Shown: piece after piece, positions 8,328 to 17,941 of the stretch
Position numbering within the stretch: position 1 is the stretch's first letter
Layout of the letters: every line of letters begins with the position of its first letter
From: Rhizobium lentis
GTDB lineage: Bacteria; Pseudomonadota; Alphaproteobacteria; Rhizobiales; Rhizobiaceae
Direction: 5' to 3'
Assembly (NCBI RefSeq): GCF_014200175.1
Contig: NZ_JACHBD010000006.1
Location: forward strand, 1 to 64,000
DNA length: 64,000 bases
Made by a program: the position numbers and the translations under genes
Notes under the pieces: model-generated
The model's database searches: none
The model's input: the letters and a program-made list of their open reading frames with translations, nothing else
Told to the model about the DNA's origin: nothing

Positions 8328-9479
8328 AGCTTAGCGCGGCGTCTCTCGGCTCGGTCGGCGACACCGATATTCGGTGCGCCGCTATGCATACAACCGGATC
8401 GTCTTCGGGGCGCATTTGGCAACAGGGCACGGGGTGCTTGGTGACCAGCACGTCGCCTATTATGCCGATCGCGTCATCGGGCGGCGCCGGGATAGTCTTG
8501 GCCGAGCCGATGCCTGTTCTACCGCCGCTGTGCTTTGTCGCGGCGACAACAGCGTTATTCCTCATTCAAAAAGGCAACGACCGCAATCAGGCAAACTGGT
8601 GCGGTCGCCAGCTCTACCACGTCGGCGCGTATGGCGATTCAGCAATTCGTACCGCACCAGGCAACCTCTGCTTTCTACGAGGCCGGCGAGTCGCATTGGA
8701 GCTCTGATGCCCAGTGGCAAAGTCGCCAGAGCAATGCGCCGGCCTATACATTTTGCGCAGGACCAGTCCAGACTGCGTAGCGAAAAGCCGATCGACCGAC
8801 AATATCGACGTGCGACAATTGCTCCATGGCTCCCGAACACTAAAGTAATCGTGACCGGGGCCATGATGGTCGACGGTCTGAAGCACCCCCCCTGTCGATA
8901 ACCCCAAATGATGGGAGGGGCTCATCCATACGCACTCCATCCCGTGCGTATGACAACTGCCTGTCAGCCTGCCGAAGGCTATCTCGAGCGGTCCACTTTA
9001 GAACCTTCGGCAGGCGACTTTCGCATGGCGCGTCGGAGCGCCGTCTGCGCAAGCTGGCTAATCGTTTCACCATCGGATTATCACCAAGCGGCATCGCCAA
9101 GGCTTGCCAAGGACTGCCGGTTCTGTCAGATCCTGCCGACCGGCCAGGAAAGTCCGACCGATGGGCATTGTCGATATTAAAAAATTTCCCTTTTTCAGCA
9201 TCTGCCAGGTTCGCTGCCGACTCGAATTCGCTTGGCCGAACAGCTTTCGACGTCCGCATCAGGTCGAAGCTTCGCCGCTGCGCCGCCACCTGCTGCGCTG
9301 AGCCCTCATTTTCGCTAATATACGAACCGGGCTCGCCCTTCCTCCCGTCCATTAGGCCCTGACGAAAGCGCGGAGGAAAAGGCGATGTCAGCAACTGTGA
9401 CCAGAAAGAGGGACGTACATCATCTCCATATTAGCGACGCCTCGCGTCATATTGGATCAGAAGAATTTGCGGGAACAGC
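8328..9479. other. 1.15-kb stretch without a convincing gene
   Basis: Several overlapping open frames exist on both strands, but none has a recognisable domain or a good ribosome-binding site with coherent protein sequence. One perfect inverted repeat (8967-9015) is the only clear structure. The stretch could be the remains of lost genes between the importer operon and the AraC gene. Confidence 0.5.
8967..9015. repeat. Perfect 12-bp inverted repeat with 25-base spacer
   Basis: GCCTGCCGAAGG (8967-8978) and CCTTCGGCAGGC (9004-9015) are exact inverse copies. No T tract follows either side. It could be a terminator-like hairpin, an operator or a mobile-element end. No target duplication was recognised. 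Confidence 0.6.
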
Positions 9480-10478
9480 ATGACGGAAAACAGCGCAAAG
9501 CCATTCTCCTTTCGATTCCATGGTTCGTCCTTCGACAACATGGTGGAAACGCTCGGCGGTGCGTTTGGCGCGTTTGATGCCGAGCCCGTCGGCCGCGCCA
9601 AGAACTTCCATTGGGGACTGGATTTTTCGGTTGCGAACAGCGCGGTCCTGCTGACCGGCTATCATGAGGCGGAGTTCCAGTTCAACATCGAGCCGACTGC
9701 CAGCACGGCCGAATATCTGTCGCTGGTCGTCCCGCGTCGCGGCGGCATGGGGGTGACCTATGGGACGCGCAAGGCAGAGGCCGGGCAAGGAAAATTGCTT
9801 CTATACAACAATTTCGAACCCGACAGCGTTCTCATGCATGGGCAAGGGAACGTCATCGACGAACTGCTGATCAACTGGCCCGTTATCCTTCAGACAATCG
9901 GCCAGACGTTCGAAATGCCGTTCAGCGGATCGCTCGACCTGCTGCCGGAACTGGACCTGTCGACACCGGTCGGCCGGACGATCGGCAATCTCACCGAAAC
10001 GATCATATCAGGGATGCGCGACGACGGCCCCTTACTGCAATCGCCGATCGCCATGGCGCACATGACGCAGGCGCTGGCCGATCTGGTCGTGCGCATGGTG
10101 CCGCACCGGCTTTCGCATTTCCTCGACAAGGGGCCGGCGCTGATCGCTCCGAGACATGTGCGCAGGGCAATCGAGTTCATGCAGGCCAATATCGATCAGC
10201 CGATCACCATGCCGAAGGTGGCCGAAGCGGCCGGCGTCTCGAGCAGGGCGCTCGAAACGGGTTTCCGCGCCTTCAAGGGAACGTCTCCCGCCGCCTATCT
10301 GCTGATGCTTCGCCTGCGCGCGGCGCGCCAGGATTTGCTAGATCCCGAAAGCAAGGAGACGATGAAGGCCGTCTGCCTCAAATGGGGCTTCTTTCATTTC
10401 GGCCGCTTTTCCGCGGTCTATAAAACGACCTATGGGGAATACCCCTCAGACACGAGGAAGCGCGTGAGCGGTCGATAA
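9480..10478 (+). CDS. AraC family transcriptional regulator
   Basis: The 332-residue protein has a C-terminal AraC double helix-turn-helix, about residues 225-325. The motif VAEAAGVSSRALETGFRAFKGTSPAAYLLMLRLRAAR is followed by the family C-terminal signature WGFFHFGRFSAVYKTTYGEYPSD. The N-terminal 200 residues form a cupin-like ligand or dimerisation domain of the kind called AraC-binding-like. GGGAA lies four bases before the ATG. The left flank is a gene-poor stretch and the right flank is convergent, so its target is not evident from context. Confidence 0.92.
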   Translation: MTENSAKPFSFRFHGSSFDNMVETLGGAFGAFDAEPVGRAKNFHWGLDFSVANSAVLLTGYHEAEFQFNIEPTASTAEYLSLVVPRRGGMGVTYGTRKAEAGQGKLLLYNNFEPDSVLMHGQGNVIDELLINWPVILQTIGQTFEMPFSGSLDLLPELDLSTPVGRTIGNLTETIISGMRDDGPLLQSPIAMAHMTQALADLVVRMVPHRLSHFLDKGPALIAPRHVRRAIEFMQANIDQPITMPKVAEAAGVSSRALETGFRAFKGTSPAAYLLMLRLRAARQDLLDPESKETMKAVCLKWGFFHFGRFSAVYKTTYGEYPSDTRKRVSGR

Positions 10479-10532
10479 GCCGGCCGGTATCGCCGACATC
10501 GCAACTCGCTGCAAAATATTGCGAGACCTGCT

Positions 10533-10808
10533 TCAGGACTTCGCCAATCTGTAGAACGCTCGCATCGTCCTCGGATCCCGCTTGACGATCTCAAGCGTGT
10601 CATCACGCTCGGCGAGCGCGTTGAGTTCCCGCAGCACGAGCGCATGCGCGATCCCCAGAGCGCGTGCGAAAGAGCGGCTGTCGGATGCGATCTCGAGCTC
10701 CGCTGCGACGAGCAGGCCGGCCTGTATCGAGGTCAGCCCGGTATCCCTGTCTTGCGCTGCAGCGACAAGGTCGAGAAATCGGCCGGCGTCGGATGCCTCT
10801 TCGCTCAC
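10533..10808 (-). CDS. Small winged-helix (MarR-like) protein downstream of the YdeP-type oxidoreductase
   Basis: This is a 91-residue protein. Its middle and end form a winged-helix pattern: LTSIQAGLLVAAELEIASDS, the helix-turn-helix SFARALGIAHALVLRELNAL, then a wing and closing helix (LEIVKRDPRTMRAFYRL). The start overlaps the oxidoreductase stop codon by four bases, which argues for translational coupling. It could regulate the oxidoreductase or another gene, or act as an accessory protein. I do not recognise a named family beyond the fold. Confidence 0.7.
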   Translation of the reverse strand: MSEEASDAGRFLDLVAAAQDRDTGLTSIQAGLLVAAELEIASDSRSFARALGIAHALVLRELNALAERDDTLEIVKRDPRTMRAFYRLAKS

Positions 10809-13099
10809 GCGGCATTTCGCCGACGGAAGGAAACCATGATCGATTTCGAGGTCGGCGTGTCGCTTTCCTCGCCGGCGCTGCCAAGCGGCACGAGCACGTT
10901 CAGCTCGGGATAATAGCCGGCGATGCTGCCCCGCGGAATGTCATAGGGGACGAAGCGGAAATCCGGCGCGATGCGCTCGATACCGTCATCGTGCTCGCCG
11001 ACCACATCGACGCGGTCGCCGGCCTCGGCATTCATCGCCTTCAGATCTTCAGGATTTATGAAGATGACCTGCCGCTCTCCGTAGACGCCGCGGTATCGAT
11101 CGTCGAGGCCGTAGACCGTGGTATTGTACTGATCGTGCGAGCGGAACGTCTGCAGGGCGAAGCGTCTCTCGCTTTTTCGCGCGCGCTGATGCACCGTCTG
11201 CTCGGGAAGCGCCTGGCAGGAGAATGACGCTTTGCCAGTGGGCGTCTGCCACTGCCGATGGGCGGCGGCATTGCGCAGATAGAAACCGCGCGGTTTGCGC
11301 AGGCGCCTATTGTAATCCTCGAAGCCGGGAATGGTCGCCTCGATATGATCGCGGATGCGATCGTAATCCTCGGCAAGTTCCGCCCAGTCGACCACGGAAG
11401 GGCCGACCGTCGCATGCGCAATGCCGGCAATGATGGCGACTTCCGAGAGAAGATGCGGTGAAGCCGGACGATTGATGCCGGCGGAACCATGCACCATGCT
11501 CATCGAATCCTCGACGCTCACGAGCTGGGAATTGCCGGCAGCGTTGAGGTCCATCTCGGTCCGTCCGAGGCACGGCAGGATAAAGGCCGCCTCGCCGGGC
11601 ATCAGATGCGAATGGTTCGGCTTGGTAGCGATATGCACCGTCAGTTTCAGCCGCCGAAGCGCTTTCTCGACGAGGGTGCTGTCGGGTGTGGCGCGAGCGA
11701 AATTGCCGCCAAGCCCGATGAAGGCCTCGGCCGAGCCGTCGAGCATCGCCCCGATCGCGGCAAGCACGTTGTGGCCGTGCCGGCGCGGGACAGTGAAGCG
11801 GAAATGCGTCTCCAGCGCATCGAGGAAATCGTCCGACGGCTGTTCGTTGATGCCGACAGTTCGGTCGCCCTGCACGTTGGAATGGCCGCGCACCGGGCAG
11901 AGGCCGGCGCCGGGCCGGCCGATATTGCCGCGCAGGAACATGAAGTTGGCAATCTCTCGGATCGTCGCCACCGAATGCAGATGCTGCGTCACGCCCATCG
12001 CCCAGGTGCAGATGACCCGTTCGGCAGCGATATAGACATCGGCCGCCCGTTCGATATCCTCTCGGCTCAACCCCGATTGATCTTCGATGTCGGCCCAGCT
12101 CGTCGCCTCCACAGCCGCCCGGTATTCGGCAAAACCTGCGCAATGTTCGACAAGAAAGGCATGATCGAGAACCGGCGGCAGACCGGAGGCGACGGCCGCG
12201 TCTTCCGCAGCCAGCACGGCCTTCGCCATCCCCCGCACCGCGGCCATGTCGCCGCCGAGTTGCGGCTGGAGATAATGGCTGGCTATATCGGTCGAACCGC
12301 CCCGCAGCATTTCGATCTTGTCCTGCGGATCGGAGAAGCGCTCCAGGCCGCGCTCGCGGATCGGATTGAAGACGACGATGCGCGCGCCGCGAAGCGCTGC
12401 CCGGCGCAGGTCGCCGAGCATTCTCGGATGGTTCGTGCCGGGGTTCTGTCCGATCACGAAAATCGCGTCGGCCTTCTCGAAATCCTCCAGCAGAACGGTG
12501 CCCTTGCCGACGCCGACCGCCTGGCGCATGGCGATGCCGCTGGCCTCGTGGCACATGTTGGAGCAATCGGGAAAATTATTGGTGCCGTAGACGCGCACGA
12601 ATAACTGATAGAGGAAGGCGGCCTCGTTGCTGGCCCGGCCTGATGTATAGAATTCCGCACGATCGGGATTATCGAGGCCCTTGAGAATGCTGCCGATCTC
12701 GGCAAAGGCATCCTCCCATGCCACCGGCAGGTAGCGGTCGCTTATTGAATCGTAGCGCATGGGGTGGGTAAGGCGGCCGTTGAGCTCAAGCTCGTAATCC
12801 GACAGCCGGCGAAGCTCGGATACCGTGTTTTCCGCGAAGAAAGCCGGCGTTGCCCGCTTCTCCGTTGCTTCCCAGGCGACGGCCTTGACCCCGTTCTCGC
12901 AGAACTCGAACGACGATCCGTGCTCCGGATCGCCCCAAGCGCAGCCCGGGCAATCGAACCCATCCGGCTGGTTCGCTTTCAGCATCGTTCGCGCCCCGGC
13001 GATCGGCGTCCCGCTTTGAAGCAACTGCTTCCCGCAGCTCGTCAAAGCACCCCAGCCTCCGGCCGCCGCCGATTTCTTGCCAATGAATTTTGTGTCCAT
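10805..13099 (-). CDS. FdhF/YdeP family molybdopterin oxidoreductase
   Basis: The 764-residue protein resembles E. coli YdeP. It has the N-terminal GGWGAL segment and the hallmark GFDCPGCAWGDPEH with neighbouring FCENG. It then has the bis-molybdopterin catalytic region (YTSGRASNEAAFLYQLFVR; GTNNFPDCSNMCHE; FVIGQNPGTNHPRML). The C-terminal molybdopterin-dinucleotide-binding domain holds FALQTFRSHDQYNTTVYG. YdeP-type proteins are formate-dehydrogenase-like but their substrate is poorly defined; YdeP itself is linked to acid resistance. The start at 13099 (MDTKFIGKKSAAAGG) is chosen because homologues begin near here; an upstream in-frame ATG at 13144 is possible. A small winged-helix gene is coupled downstream. 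Confidence 0.88.
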   Translation of the reverse strand: MDTKFIGKKSAAAGGWGALTSCGKQLLQSGTPIAGARTMLKANQPDGFDCPGCAWGDPEHGSSFEFCENGVKAVAWEATEKRATPAFFAENTVSELRRLSDYELELNGRLTHPMRYDSISDRYLPVAWEDAFAEIGSILKGLDNPDRAEFYTSGRASNEAAFLYQLFVRVYGTNNFPDCSNMCHEASGIAMRQAVGVGKGTVLLEDFEKADAIFVIGQNPGTNHPRMLGDLRRAALRGARIVVFNPIRERGLERFSDPQDKIEMLRGGSTDIASHYLQPQLGGDMAAVRGMAKAVLAAEDAAVASGLPPVLDHAFLVEHCAGFAEYRAAVEATSWADIEDQSGLSREDIERAADVYIAAERVICTWAMGVTQHLHSVATIREIANFMFLRGNIGRPGAGLCPVRGHSNVQGDRTVGINEQPSDDFLDALETHFRFTVPRRHGHNVLAAIGAMLDGSAEAFIGLGGNFARATPDSTLVEKALRRLKLTVHIATKPNHSHLMPGEAAFILPCLGRTEMDLNAAGNSQLVSVEDSMSMVHGSAGINRPASPHLLSEVAIIAGIAHATVGPSVVDWAELAEDYDRIRDHIEATIPGFEDYNRRLRKPRGFYLRNAAAHRQWQTPTGKASFSCQALPEQTVHQRARKSERRFALQTFRSHDQYNTTVYGLDDRYRGVYGERQVIFINPEDLKAMNAEAGDRVDVVGEHDDGIERIAPDFRFVPYDIPRGSIAGYYPELNVLVPLGSAGEESDTPTSKSIMVSFRRRNAA

Positions 13100-13152
13100 G
13101 CGCCCGTGTATTGTCGAAGCGGGACAAACATCAAGGCCATACAAGCGATGGT

Positions 13153-13173
13153 TTGATAGAAAAATCCTATCAA
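13153..13173. promoter_or_regulatory. Inverted repeat TTGATAG-N7-CTATCAA, LysR-type box candidate
   Basis: TTGATAG and CTATCAA are perfect inverse copies around AAAAATC, giving the T-N11-A pattern of LysR-type operators. It lies 54-74 bases upstream of the YdeP-type gene start. No LysR gene is adjacent, so the binding protein would be encoded elsewhere. Confidence 0.45.
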
Positions 13174-13210
13174 GCGCCGCGCAGTCGGGGGAGGTGAACA
13201 GGATTTCGGT

Positions 13211-15139
13211 CTAACCGGTTTCCTTCAGCGCATGCCCGTTCTCTCGCGAATGGGCCAGGATGCGATTGCGGCCTTGCGTCTTGGCCTCGTAGAGCGCGGT
13301 ATCGGCCTCGGCGAGCAGCCGGTTCGGGCTGGCGCGCAGTGTTGCTCCGGTCGCACAGGATATACCGATACTGGCTGTGACCCGCCCGAATTCGCTGCCG
13401 GAATGAAGGATATTCTCCCTGGTCAGGCGACGGGCGAATTGCTCGGCGACGATCATTGCCCCCTTGGCGCTGGTATCGGGAAGGAACACCACGAATTCCT
13501 CGCCACCATAGCGCGCGACGATGTCCGCCGGCCGGCTGACCGATTGGCGCAGACATTTGCTGACGACGCGCAGGCACTGGTCTCCGGCCGGATGCCCATA
13601 GGTATCGTTATAGGCCTTGAAGCGGTCGATATCGACCATCAGCAGGCTGAACGGCGTGTTTCTCCGGGCGCTGCCCGCGGTCTCACGCGCGAAGATTTCA
13701 TCGAAGGTGCGGCGATTGACGATGCCGGTCAGCCCGTCGGTCTCGGCCAGATTCTTTAGCTGTTCCGCCGTCAGCCTGAGCGCGATTTCTGCCTGCTTCG
13801 TCGCCGTGATGTCCGAGACGACAGCCATCGCCGTGCCGTCATCTGCAAGTCGTGTCCGGATGCTGCGCCAGTCGCCGTTGTGAAGCTGAACCTCTTCGTC
13901 CTTGTTGCTGTGCAGGGAAGCTGTGGCGGCCTTGATCCACTCTTCCACATCGCCTTCCGGGATACCCTGCCGCTCACCGGTTTCGACGACGCGGCGCAGG
14001 ATGTCGCTGATATGGGCGCCGACCACCCGGGCATCTCCAGATAGCGGAAAGGCGCTGCGGTACTGATCGTTGCAGAAGACAAGAAAACCCCTGCTATCGT
14101 ACATGGCGATACCATCGGACATGCCGGCCATGGCATGCGACAAGAGGTTCTTGCTTTCGCGCAATTCCCGCTCCAGCGCCGTGCGTTCGGTCACATCACG
14201 TGTCACGCCGGCAAGGCCGATCACCCGGCCCTGCCTGTCCCGGAGCGGCACCTTGGAGGCAAGCAGGAATCTGCCTTCAATATATTCGGTGGAATCGATC
14301 AGTGGCAATCCAGTGTCTATGACCTGCTGCTCGAGATAATAGAGTTCCTCGGCGAGCGGCCGCGACATCAGATTGAAATCCGACAATCCGATCATCTCCG
14401 CCGTCGTTCTGAAACGGAAGAGGCGGGTCATGTTTTCATTGACGGTGATGAACCGGCTGTTTCGGTCCTTCACATAGAGATAGTCGGGCGATTGCGAAAA
14501 TGCTGTGACCAGAATGCTGCGTTCCAACTCCCATTGCCGCGTTTTCAAGAGGACGAAACCGCCCAGCACGGTCGCCAGACAATTCAAAGCCGTCAGCGGA
14601 AAACCGACGCCGGCCAGCACATGAGCGGTCACGAGAGTGGGAAGTAGGGCCATTGATGCGACCAGCGCGCCGCCGAGGGCAAGGCTCAGCACAACAACGT
14701 CCGTGAAACCGGGAGATCTCTTGCGCGTCCAAACATGACCGGCCACACCGATGCCGGCGGTGATAGCGATTGTGACGATCCCGTCGATCATTGCCGTGCC
14801 GCCGACGGCAAAGCGAAAGGCGGCGGCCAGTGAAGCTGCAAAAGCCGCAGCGATCGGCCCCCCGAACATGCCGGCCAATGCAAGCGGTGCAAATCGCAGA
14901 TCGATATAGATCCCGGGATCAAATTCGATGGCGAGCAATGTGGATCCGATGGAGGCGCCGCCGGCTATGATTCCGAAGGCGATCCTCTCCTGCATGAAGG
15001 ACCGACGCTGAAACTGAATCGAAAAGAGCGCCCAGAGCGACATTGCCAAGGATACGAAGGAAAGGTTGCCACCAAAATGTGTCCAGATGCCATTCACTGC
15101 GTTGGATCCACCTTCCAAACCATGTAACGAACCTGTCAT
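13211..15139 (-). CDS. Membrane-anchored PAS-GGDEF diguanylate cyclase
   Basis: The 642-residue protein begins with about six membrane segments over residues 20-200, of the 5TM/7TM LytS-like sensory type (GIIAGGASIGSTLLAIEF; LALAGMFGGPIAAAF). Two PAS domains follow, about 210-325 and 330-450; the first contains DYLYVKDRNSRFITVNENM. The C-terminal cyclase domain has an intact GGEEF motif. An inhibitory RxxD site (RPAD) stands five residues before it, so product inhibition is likely. It would make cyclic di-GMP at the membrane in response to an unknown signal. No phosphodiesterase EAL domain is present. The ATG at 15139 has no strong ribosome-binding site. Confidence 0.9.
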   Translation of the reverse strand: MTGSLHGLEGGSNAVNGIWTHFGGNLSFVSLAMSLWALFSIQFQRRSFMQERIAFGIIAGGASIGSTLLAIEFDPGIYIDLRFAPLALAGMFGGPIAAAFAASLAAAFRFAVGGTAMIDGIVTIAITAGIGVAGHVWTRKRSPGFTDVVVLSLALGGALVASMALLPTLVTAHVLAGVGFPLTALNCLATVLGGFVLLKTRQWELERSILVTAFSQSPDYLYVKDRNSRFITVNENMTRLFRFRTTAEMIGLSDFNLMSRPLAEELYYLEQQVIDTGLPLIDSTEYIEGRFLLASKVPLRDRQGRVIGLAGVTRDVTERTALERELRESKNLLSHAMAGMSDGIAMYDSRGFLVFCNDQYRSAFPLSGDARVVGAHISDILRRVVETGERQGIPEGDVEEWIKAATASLHSNKDEEVQLHNGDWRSIRTRLADDGTAMAVVSDITATKQAEIALRLTAEQLKNLAETDGLTGIVNRRTFDEIFARETAGSARRNTPFSLLMVDIDRFKAYNDTYGHPAGDQCLRVVSKCLRQSVSRPADIVARYGGEEFVVFLPDTSAKGAMIVAEQFARRLTRENILHSGSEFGRVTASIGISCATGATLRASPNRLLAEADTALYEAKTQGRNRILAHSRENGHALKETG

Positions 15140-15651
15140 ACGACGATACTGGTTTGAGCTTCGTTAAACCTGAGGGCCGACGCCTCGTTCGCTGGCAAAT
15201 GCACCGAAATATTCAAGCTTTCGACGCATAAGGAAGGCACAACTAGAATCAGTTGCTGCGAGGTTGGCGGTGAAGGGTTCCTGCCGAGCCCATCGCTTGC
15301 CTGCCGCCATCCGATATGCCCGCCTCTTGCAAGTCGTTGCCGGCGAAAGCGCCCGGCGCCGCGCCGCTGAGGGCGGCCACGTAGTGGATGAAATTTCCAA
15401 CCTGCGGTTCGATTCCACTCCAGATGCGTTATTATCTAGAATGCAGCGGAGCGCGCGGCGGCGGCGAGAAATGCTACCCACAATATTGCTGAGGAGTTCT
15501 CCATCATCTTCTTGCGGGCATGATGCCGACACCGGCGCTCGTGCGTGACCGACATCATTTCTGCCCACGCGAGGCGACCAACCAAAGCCGTTCAGGCACA
15601 GCGCATTTGTTCGAGCGGGAACGGCAAGATGAACATAGGAGCGCGGACGAC
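15140..15651. other. Half-kilobase stretch without a convincing gene
   Basis: This is the intergenic region between the leftward diguanylate cyclase gene and the rightward aldo-keto reductase gene; both promoters must lie here. The short open frames in it have no recognisable domain and no good ribosome-binding site. Confidence 0.5.
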
Positions 15652-16689
15652 ATGAAGACGCGACATTGGGATCGCAGGGGAAACGGCGGCCTCACCTTTA
15701 CCGAACTCGGATTTGGCACCGCGCCGCTCGGCAATCTCTATCGGGCTATAAGCGATGAGGAAGCAGCAGCCGTGGTGGATGCAGCGTGGCAATATGGCAT
15801 CCGTTACTTCGACACCGCACCGCTCTACGGGCTTGGCCTTGCGGAAAGGCGCGTCGGCCGTTTCCTTGCGAGGAAAAAGCGCGAAGACTTCGTGGTTTCG
15901 ACAAAAGTTGGCCGCATCATGAAGGTCTGCCGACCCGATGAGCGGACCGGCATCGGCAAATTCTTTGATACGCCCAATCGCAGAGAGGTTTTCGACTACA
16001 GCTATGATGGAGTCATGCGATCGCTGGAAGCATCCTTCGAACGCACGGGTCTCGACAGCTTCGATATTCTGTTCGTGCACGATCTCGACGTCTTCAATCA
16101 CGGCACGCCGGAAGCCTGCGACCATTACGTCGAGCAATTCATGACCGGTGGATATCACGCAATGATCTCGTTACGCGATCAGGGCGTCGTGAAGGCCATC
16201 GGCGGCGGGATCAACGAGTGGGAGATGTGTCAGACGCTCGCCGAACGAGGGGATTTTGATCTGTTCCTGCTTGCCGGACGCTATACATTGCTTGAGCAGG
16301 ACGCCTTGGAATCCTTTCTCCCCATGTGCGAAGCCCGCGATATCGGTATAGTGCTCGGCGCTCCCTATAATTCCGGCATTCTGGCCACAGGACCGATTCC
16401 TGGCGCACAATACAATTATTCCGACGCCCCGTCAGAGATCCTCGACCGAGTTCGGCGAATAGAACAGGTCTGCCGAGAACACCACGTCGCTCTGGCAGAC
16501 GCTGCTCTCAATTTTCCGCTCAATCATCCAGCCGTCGTTTCGGTCATCCCCGGTGGTCAGTCGGTTGATCAGGTAACATCAAACCACCGCGCGCGAAACA
16601 CGCCCATTCCCTGCGAGCTGTGGGAGGAGCTGAAAGCGCTGGGTTTGATGCGGGTTGACGCGCCCGTCCGCGAAGACTCCGGGCGCTGA
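15652..16689 (+). CDS. Aldo/keto reductase (D-threo-aldose 1-dehydrogenase / pyridoxal dehydrogenase-like)
   Basis: The 345-residue TIM-barrel enzyme carries the aldo-keto reductase tetrad: Asp and Tyr in YFDTAPLYGLGLAERRVGRFL, Lys in VVSTKVGRIM, and His in ILFVHDLDVF. The NAD(P)-binding end includes VVSVIPGGQSVDQV. The architecture matches the subgroup that contains L-fucose/D-arabinose (threo-aldose) dehydrogenases and pyridoxal 4-dehydrogenase. Substrate choice within that group is not readable. The ATG at 15652 is preceded by TAGGAGCGCGGACGAC. The gene stands alone between an intergenic region and a small DUF1236-type gene, so no pathway is suggested by context. Confidence 0.88.
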   Translation: MKTRHWDRRGNGGLTFTELGFGTAPLGNLYRAISDEEAAAVVDAAWQYGIRYFDTAPLYGLGLAERRVGRFLARKKREDFVVSTKVGRIMKVCRPDERTGIGKFFDTPNRREVFDYSYDGVMRSLEASFERTGLDSFDILFVHDLDVFNHGTPEACDHYVEQFMTGGYHAMISLRDQGVVKAIGGGINEWEMCQTLAERGDFDLFLLAGRYTLLEQDALESFLPMCEARDIGIVLGAPYNSGILATGPIPGAQYNYSDAPSEILDRVRRIEQVCREHHVALADAALNFPLNHPAVVSVIPGGQSVDQVTSNHRARNTPIPCELWEELKALGLMRVDAPVREDSGR

Positions 16690-16862
16690 CGTTACAGAGG
16701 CCAGGGAATTGCCGCGGTAACACGAAGGACGACCGCAATCCCCTGCCCGCGCAGAGGACCGCGCCTCCCAAAGCCCTGCCGCAACATCCGACCTAGGTCC
16801 GATGCGCGGAACAAAGCGGACCGTGCCGCTTTTCTGGTCCACCTGTAACAAGGAGAAGCATT

Positions 16863-17249
16863 ATGAAAAGCATTATTCTCGCAGCGGCAATCAGCTGCAT
16901 CGCTGGCTCGGCCTTTGCCGACGGTGCGGTCACGGGCATGGTCGGCGGTGCCGCGACCGGCGCCATCGTCGGCGGCCCGATCGGCGCCGGGGTTGGCGCC
17001 GTGGTAGGTGGCGTAACGGGCAGCGTGATCGATCCTCCGCCCGCCCAGGTGGTAACCTATGTCCAGCAGGCTCCGGCCCCGGCCGAGCAGGTGATCGTCC
17101 GGGAACCGGTGAAAGTGGGCGTTGCGCTGCCTGCTGACGTCGTGGTCACTCCGGTCCCCGACAATCCTAAGTATGGCTATGTCGTCATGGGCCAGGAGCG
17201 CGTGATCGTCGAGCCGCAGACCCGCAGGGTGGTGCAGATCATCGAGTAG
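16863..17249 (+). CDS. DUF1236-type secreted small protein
   Basis: The 128-residue precursor has a signal peptide (MKSIILAAAISCIAGSAFAD). A glycine- and alanine-rich segment follows (GMVGGAATGAIVGGPIGAGV), resembling glycine-zipper motifs. The C-terminal part (VGVALPADVVVTPVPDNPKY, then GYVVMGQERVIVEPQTRRVVQ) matches the DUF1236 pattern common in rhizobia. Function is unknown; a cell-envelope role is likely from the signal peptide. An AAGGAG ribosome-binding site precedes the ATG, and a terminator hairpin follows about 40 bases after the stop. Confidence 0.85.
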   Translation: MKSIILAAAISCIAGSAFADGAVTGMVGGAATGAIVGGPIGAGVGAVVGGVTGSVIDPPPAQVVTYVQQAPAPAEQVIVREPVKVGVALPADVVVTPVPDNPKYGYVVMGQERVIVEPQTRRVVQIIE

Positions 17250-17290
17250 TGGCATCCGGCGGTTTGAGAGTGACAATTCCCCGGATGCTT

Positions 17291-17324
17291 GCGGGCGTCG
17301 GCTTAGCCGGCGCCCGCTCATTTT
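17291..17324 (+). terminator. Rho-independent terminator after the DUF1236 gene
   Basis: The stem GCGGGCGTCGGC (17291-17302) pairs with GCCGGCGCCCGC (17306-17317), 11 of 12 positions, loop TTA. TCATTTT follows. The position 41 bases past the stop codon fits transcription ending here. Confidence 0.7.
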
Positions 17325-17474
17325 GACGAGCGGGAGGCTCAGTGCGACCTCCGGCATGGAGCTTTTGCAGTTTAGTAAGCCTCATCTAATTTACGCTTAA
17401 GTTTTAGTTAAAATACGATTCACTCTGTTTGCAGGTGACAAGAGACGTTTTGGCGGTTGACGCGTTAACGCGCT

Positions 17475-17810
17475 ATGCAGCAACAGACCTACCGCCGATG
17501 GCAGATCTCCGCCGAAAACGCGACAAGTTACCGCGCCAAATTCAAGCTGGCGACGGAGATCGTGAAATCTGACATGTCGTCTCGCGAGATCCGGCGAGCC
17601 GCCCGGCGTGTCGTTCGTGCGCTTGAGACCGTAATCGATCTTCCCATTGCCAGCGCCGATATCCTGAGAAAGGCACACGAGCGCTTTGGAGTATTGACGG
17701 AACTCCTGCTGTCAACAACCGATCCTAAGGCCAGTAACGAAAAGAACTATCCGGAGATTCTCATTCTCTGCATTGACCGCGACAGCGAACCAGTCGGACT
17801 TTGGCCGTGA
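17475..17810 (+). CDS. Hypothetical protein, 111 residues
   Basis: I do not recognise a family. The sequence is charged and helical in the middle (SDMSSREIRRAARRVVRALE), with no signal peptide or membrane segment. The plus-strand frame reads more like protein than the opposite-strand frame over the same bases. No clear ribosome-binding site precedes the ATG, and the region before it is AT-rich and promoter-like. It ends 131 bases before the convergent htpG stop. Confidence 0.4.
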   Translation: MQQQTYRRWQISAENATSYRAKFKLATEIVKSDMSSREIRRAARRVVRALETVIDLPIASADILRKAHERFGVLTELLLSTTDPKASNEKNYPEILILCIDRDSEPVGLWP

Positions 17811-17941
17811 AGGGCTGGAAGACCCGGCTCCGCGGCCTTCATTTCCACCGCGTTTGTCGGCGGCGCTGTCGCCGGGAGACTCCTGGCGACAGCCGCGACG
17901 AGTGGCGCCTGTTTCGAGCTTGTGCGCCGAACAAGCCCAGT

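Noticed and set aside
8374..8901. A 175-codon frame in the gene-poor stretch
   Set aside because: No ribosome-binding site or domain; competing frames of similar length exist on both strands.
17397..17678. Minus-strand frame opposite the 111-residue hypothetical gene
   Set aside because: The plus-strand frame reads more like a helical protein; this one has no start signal.
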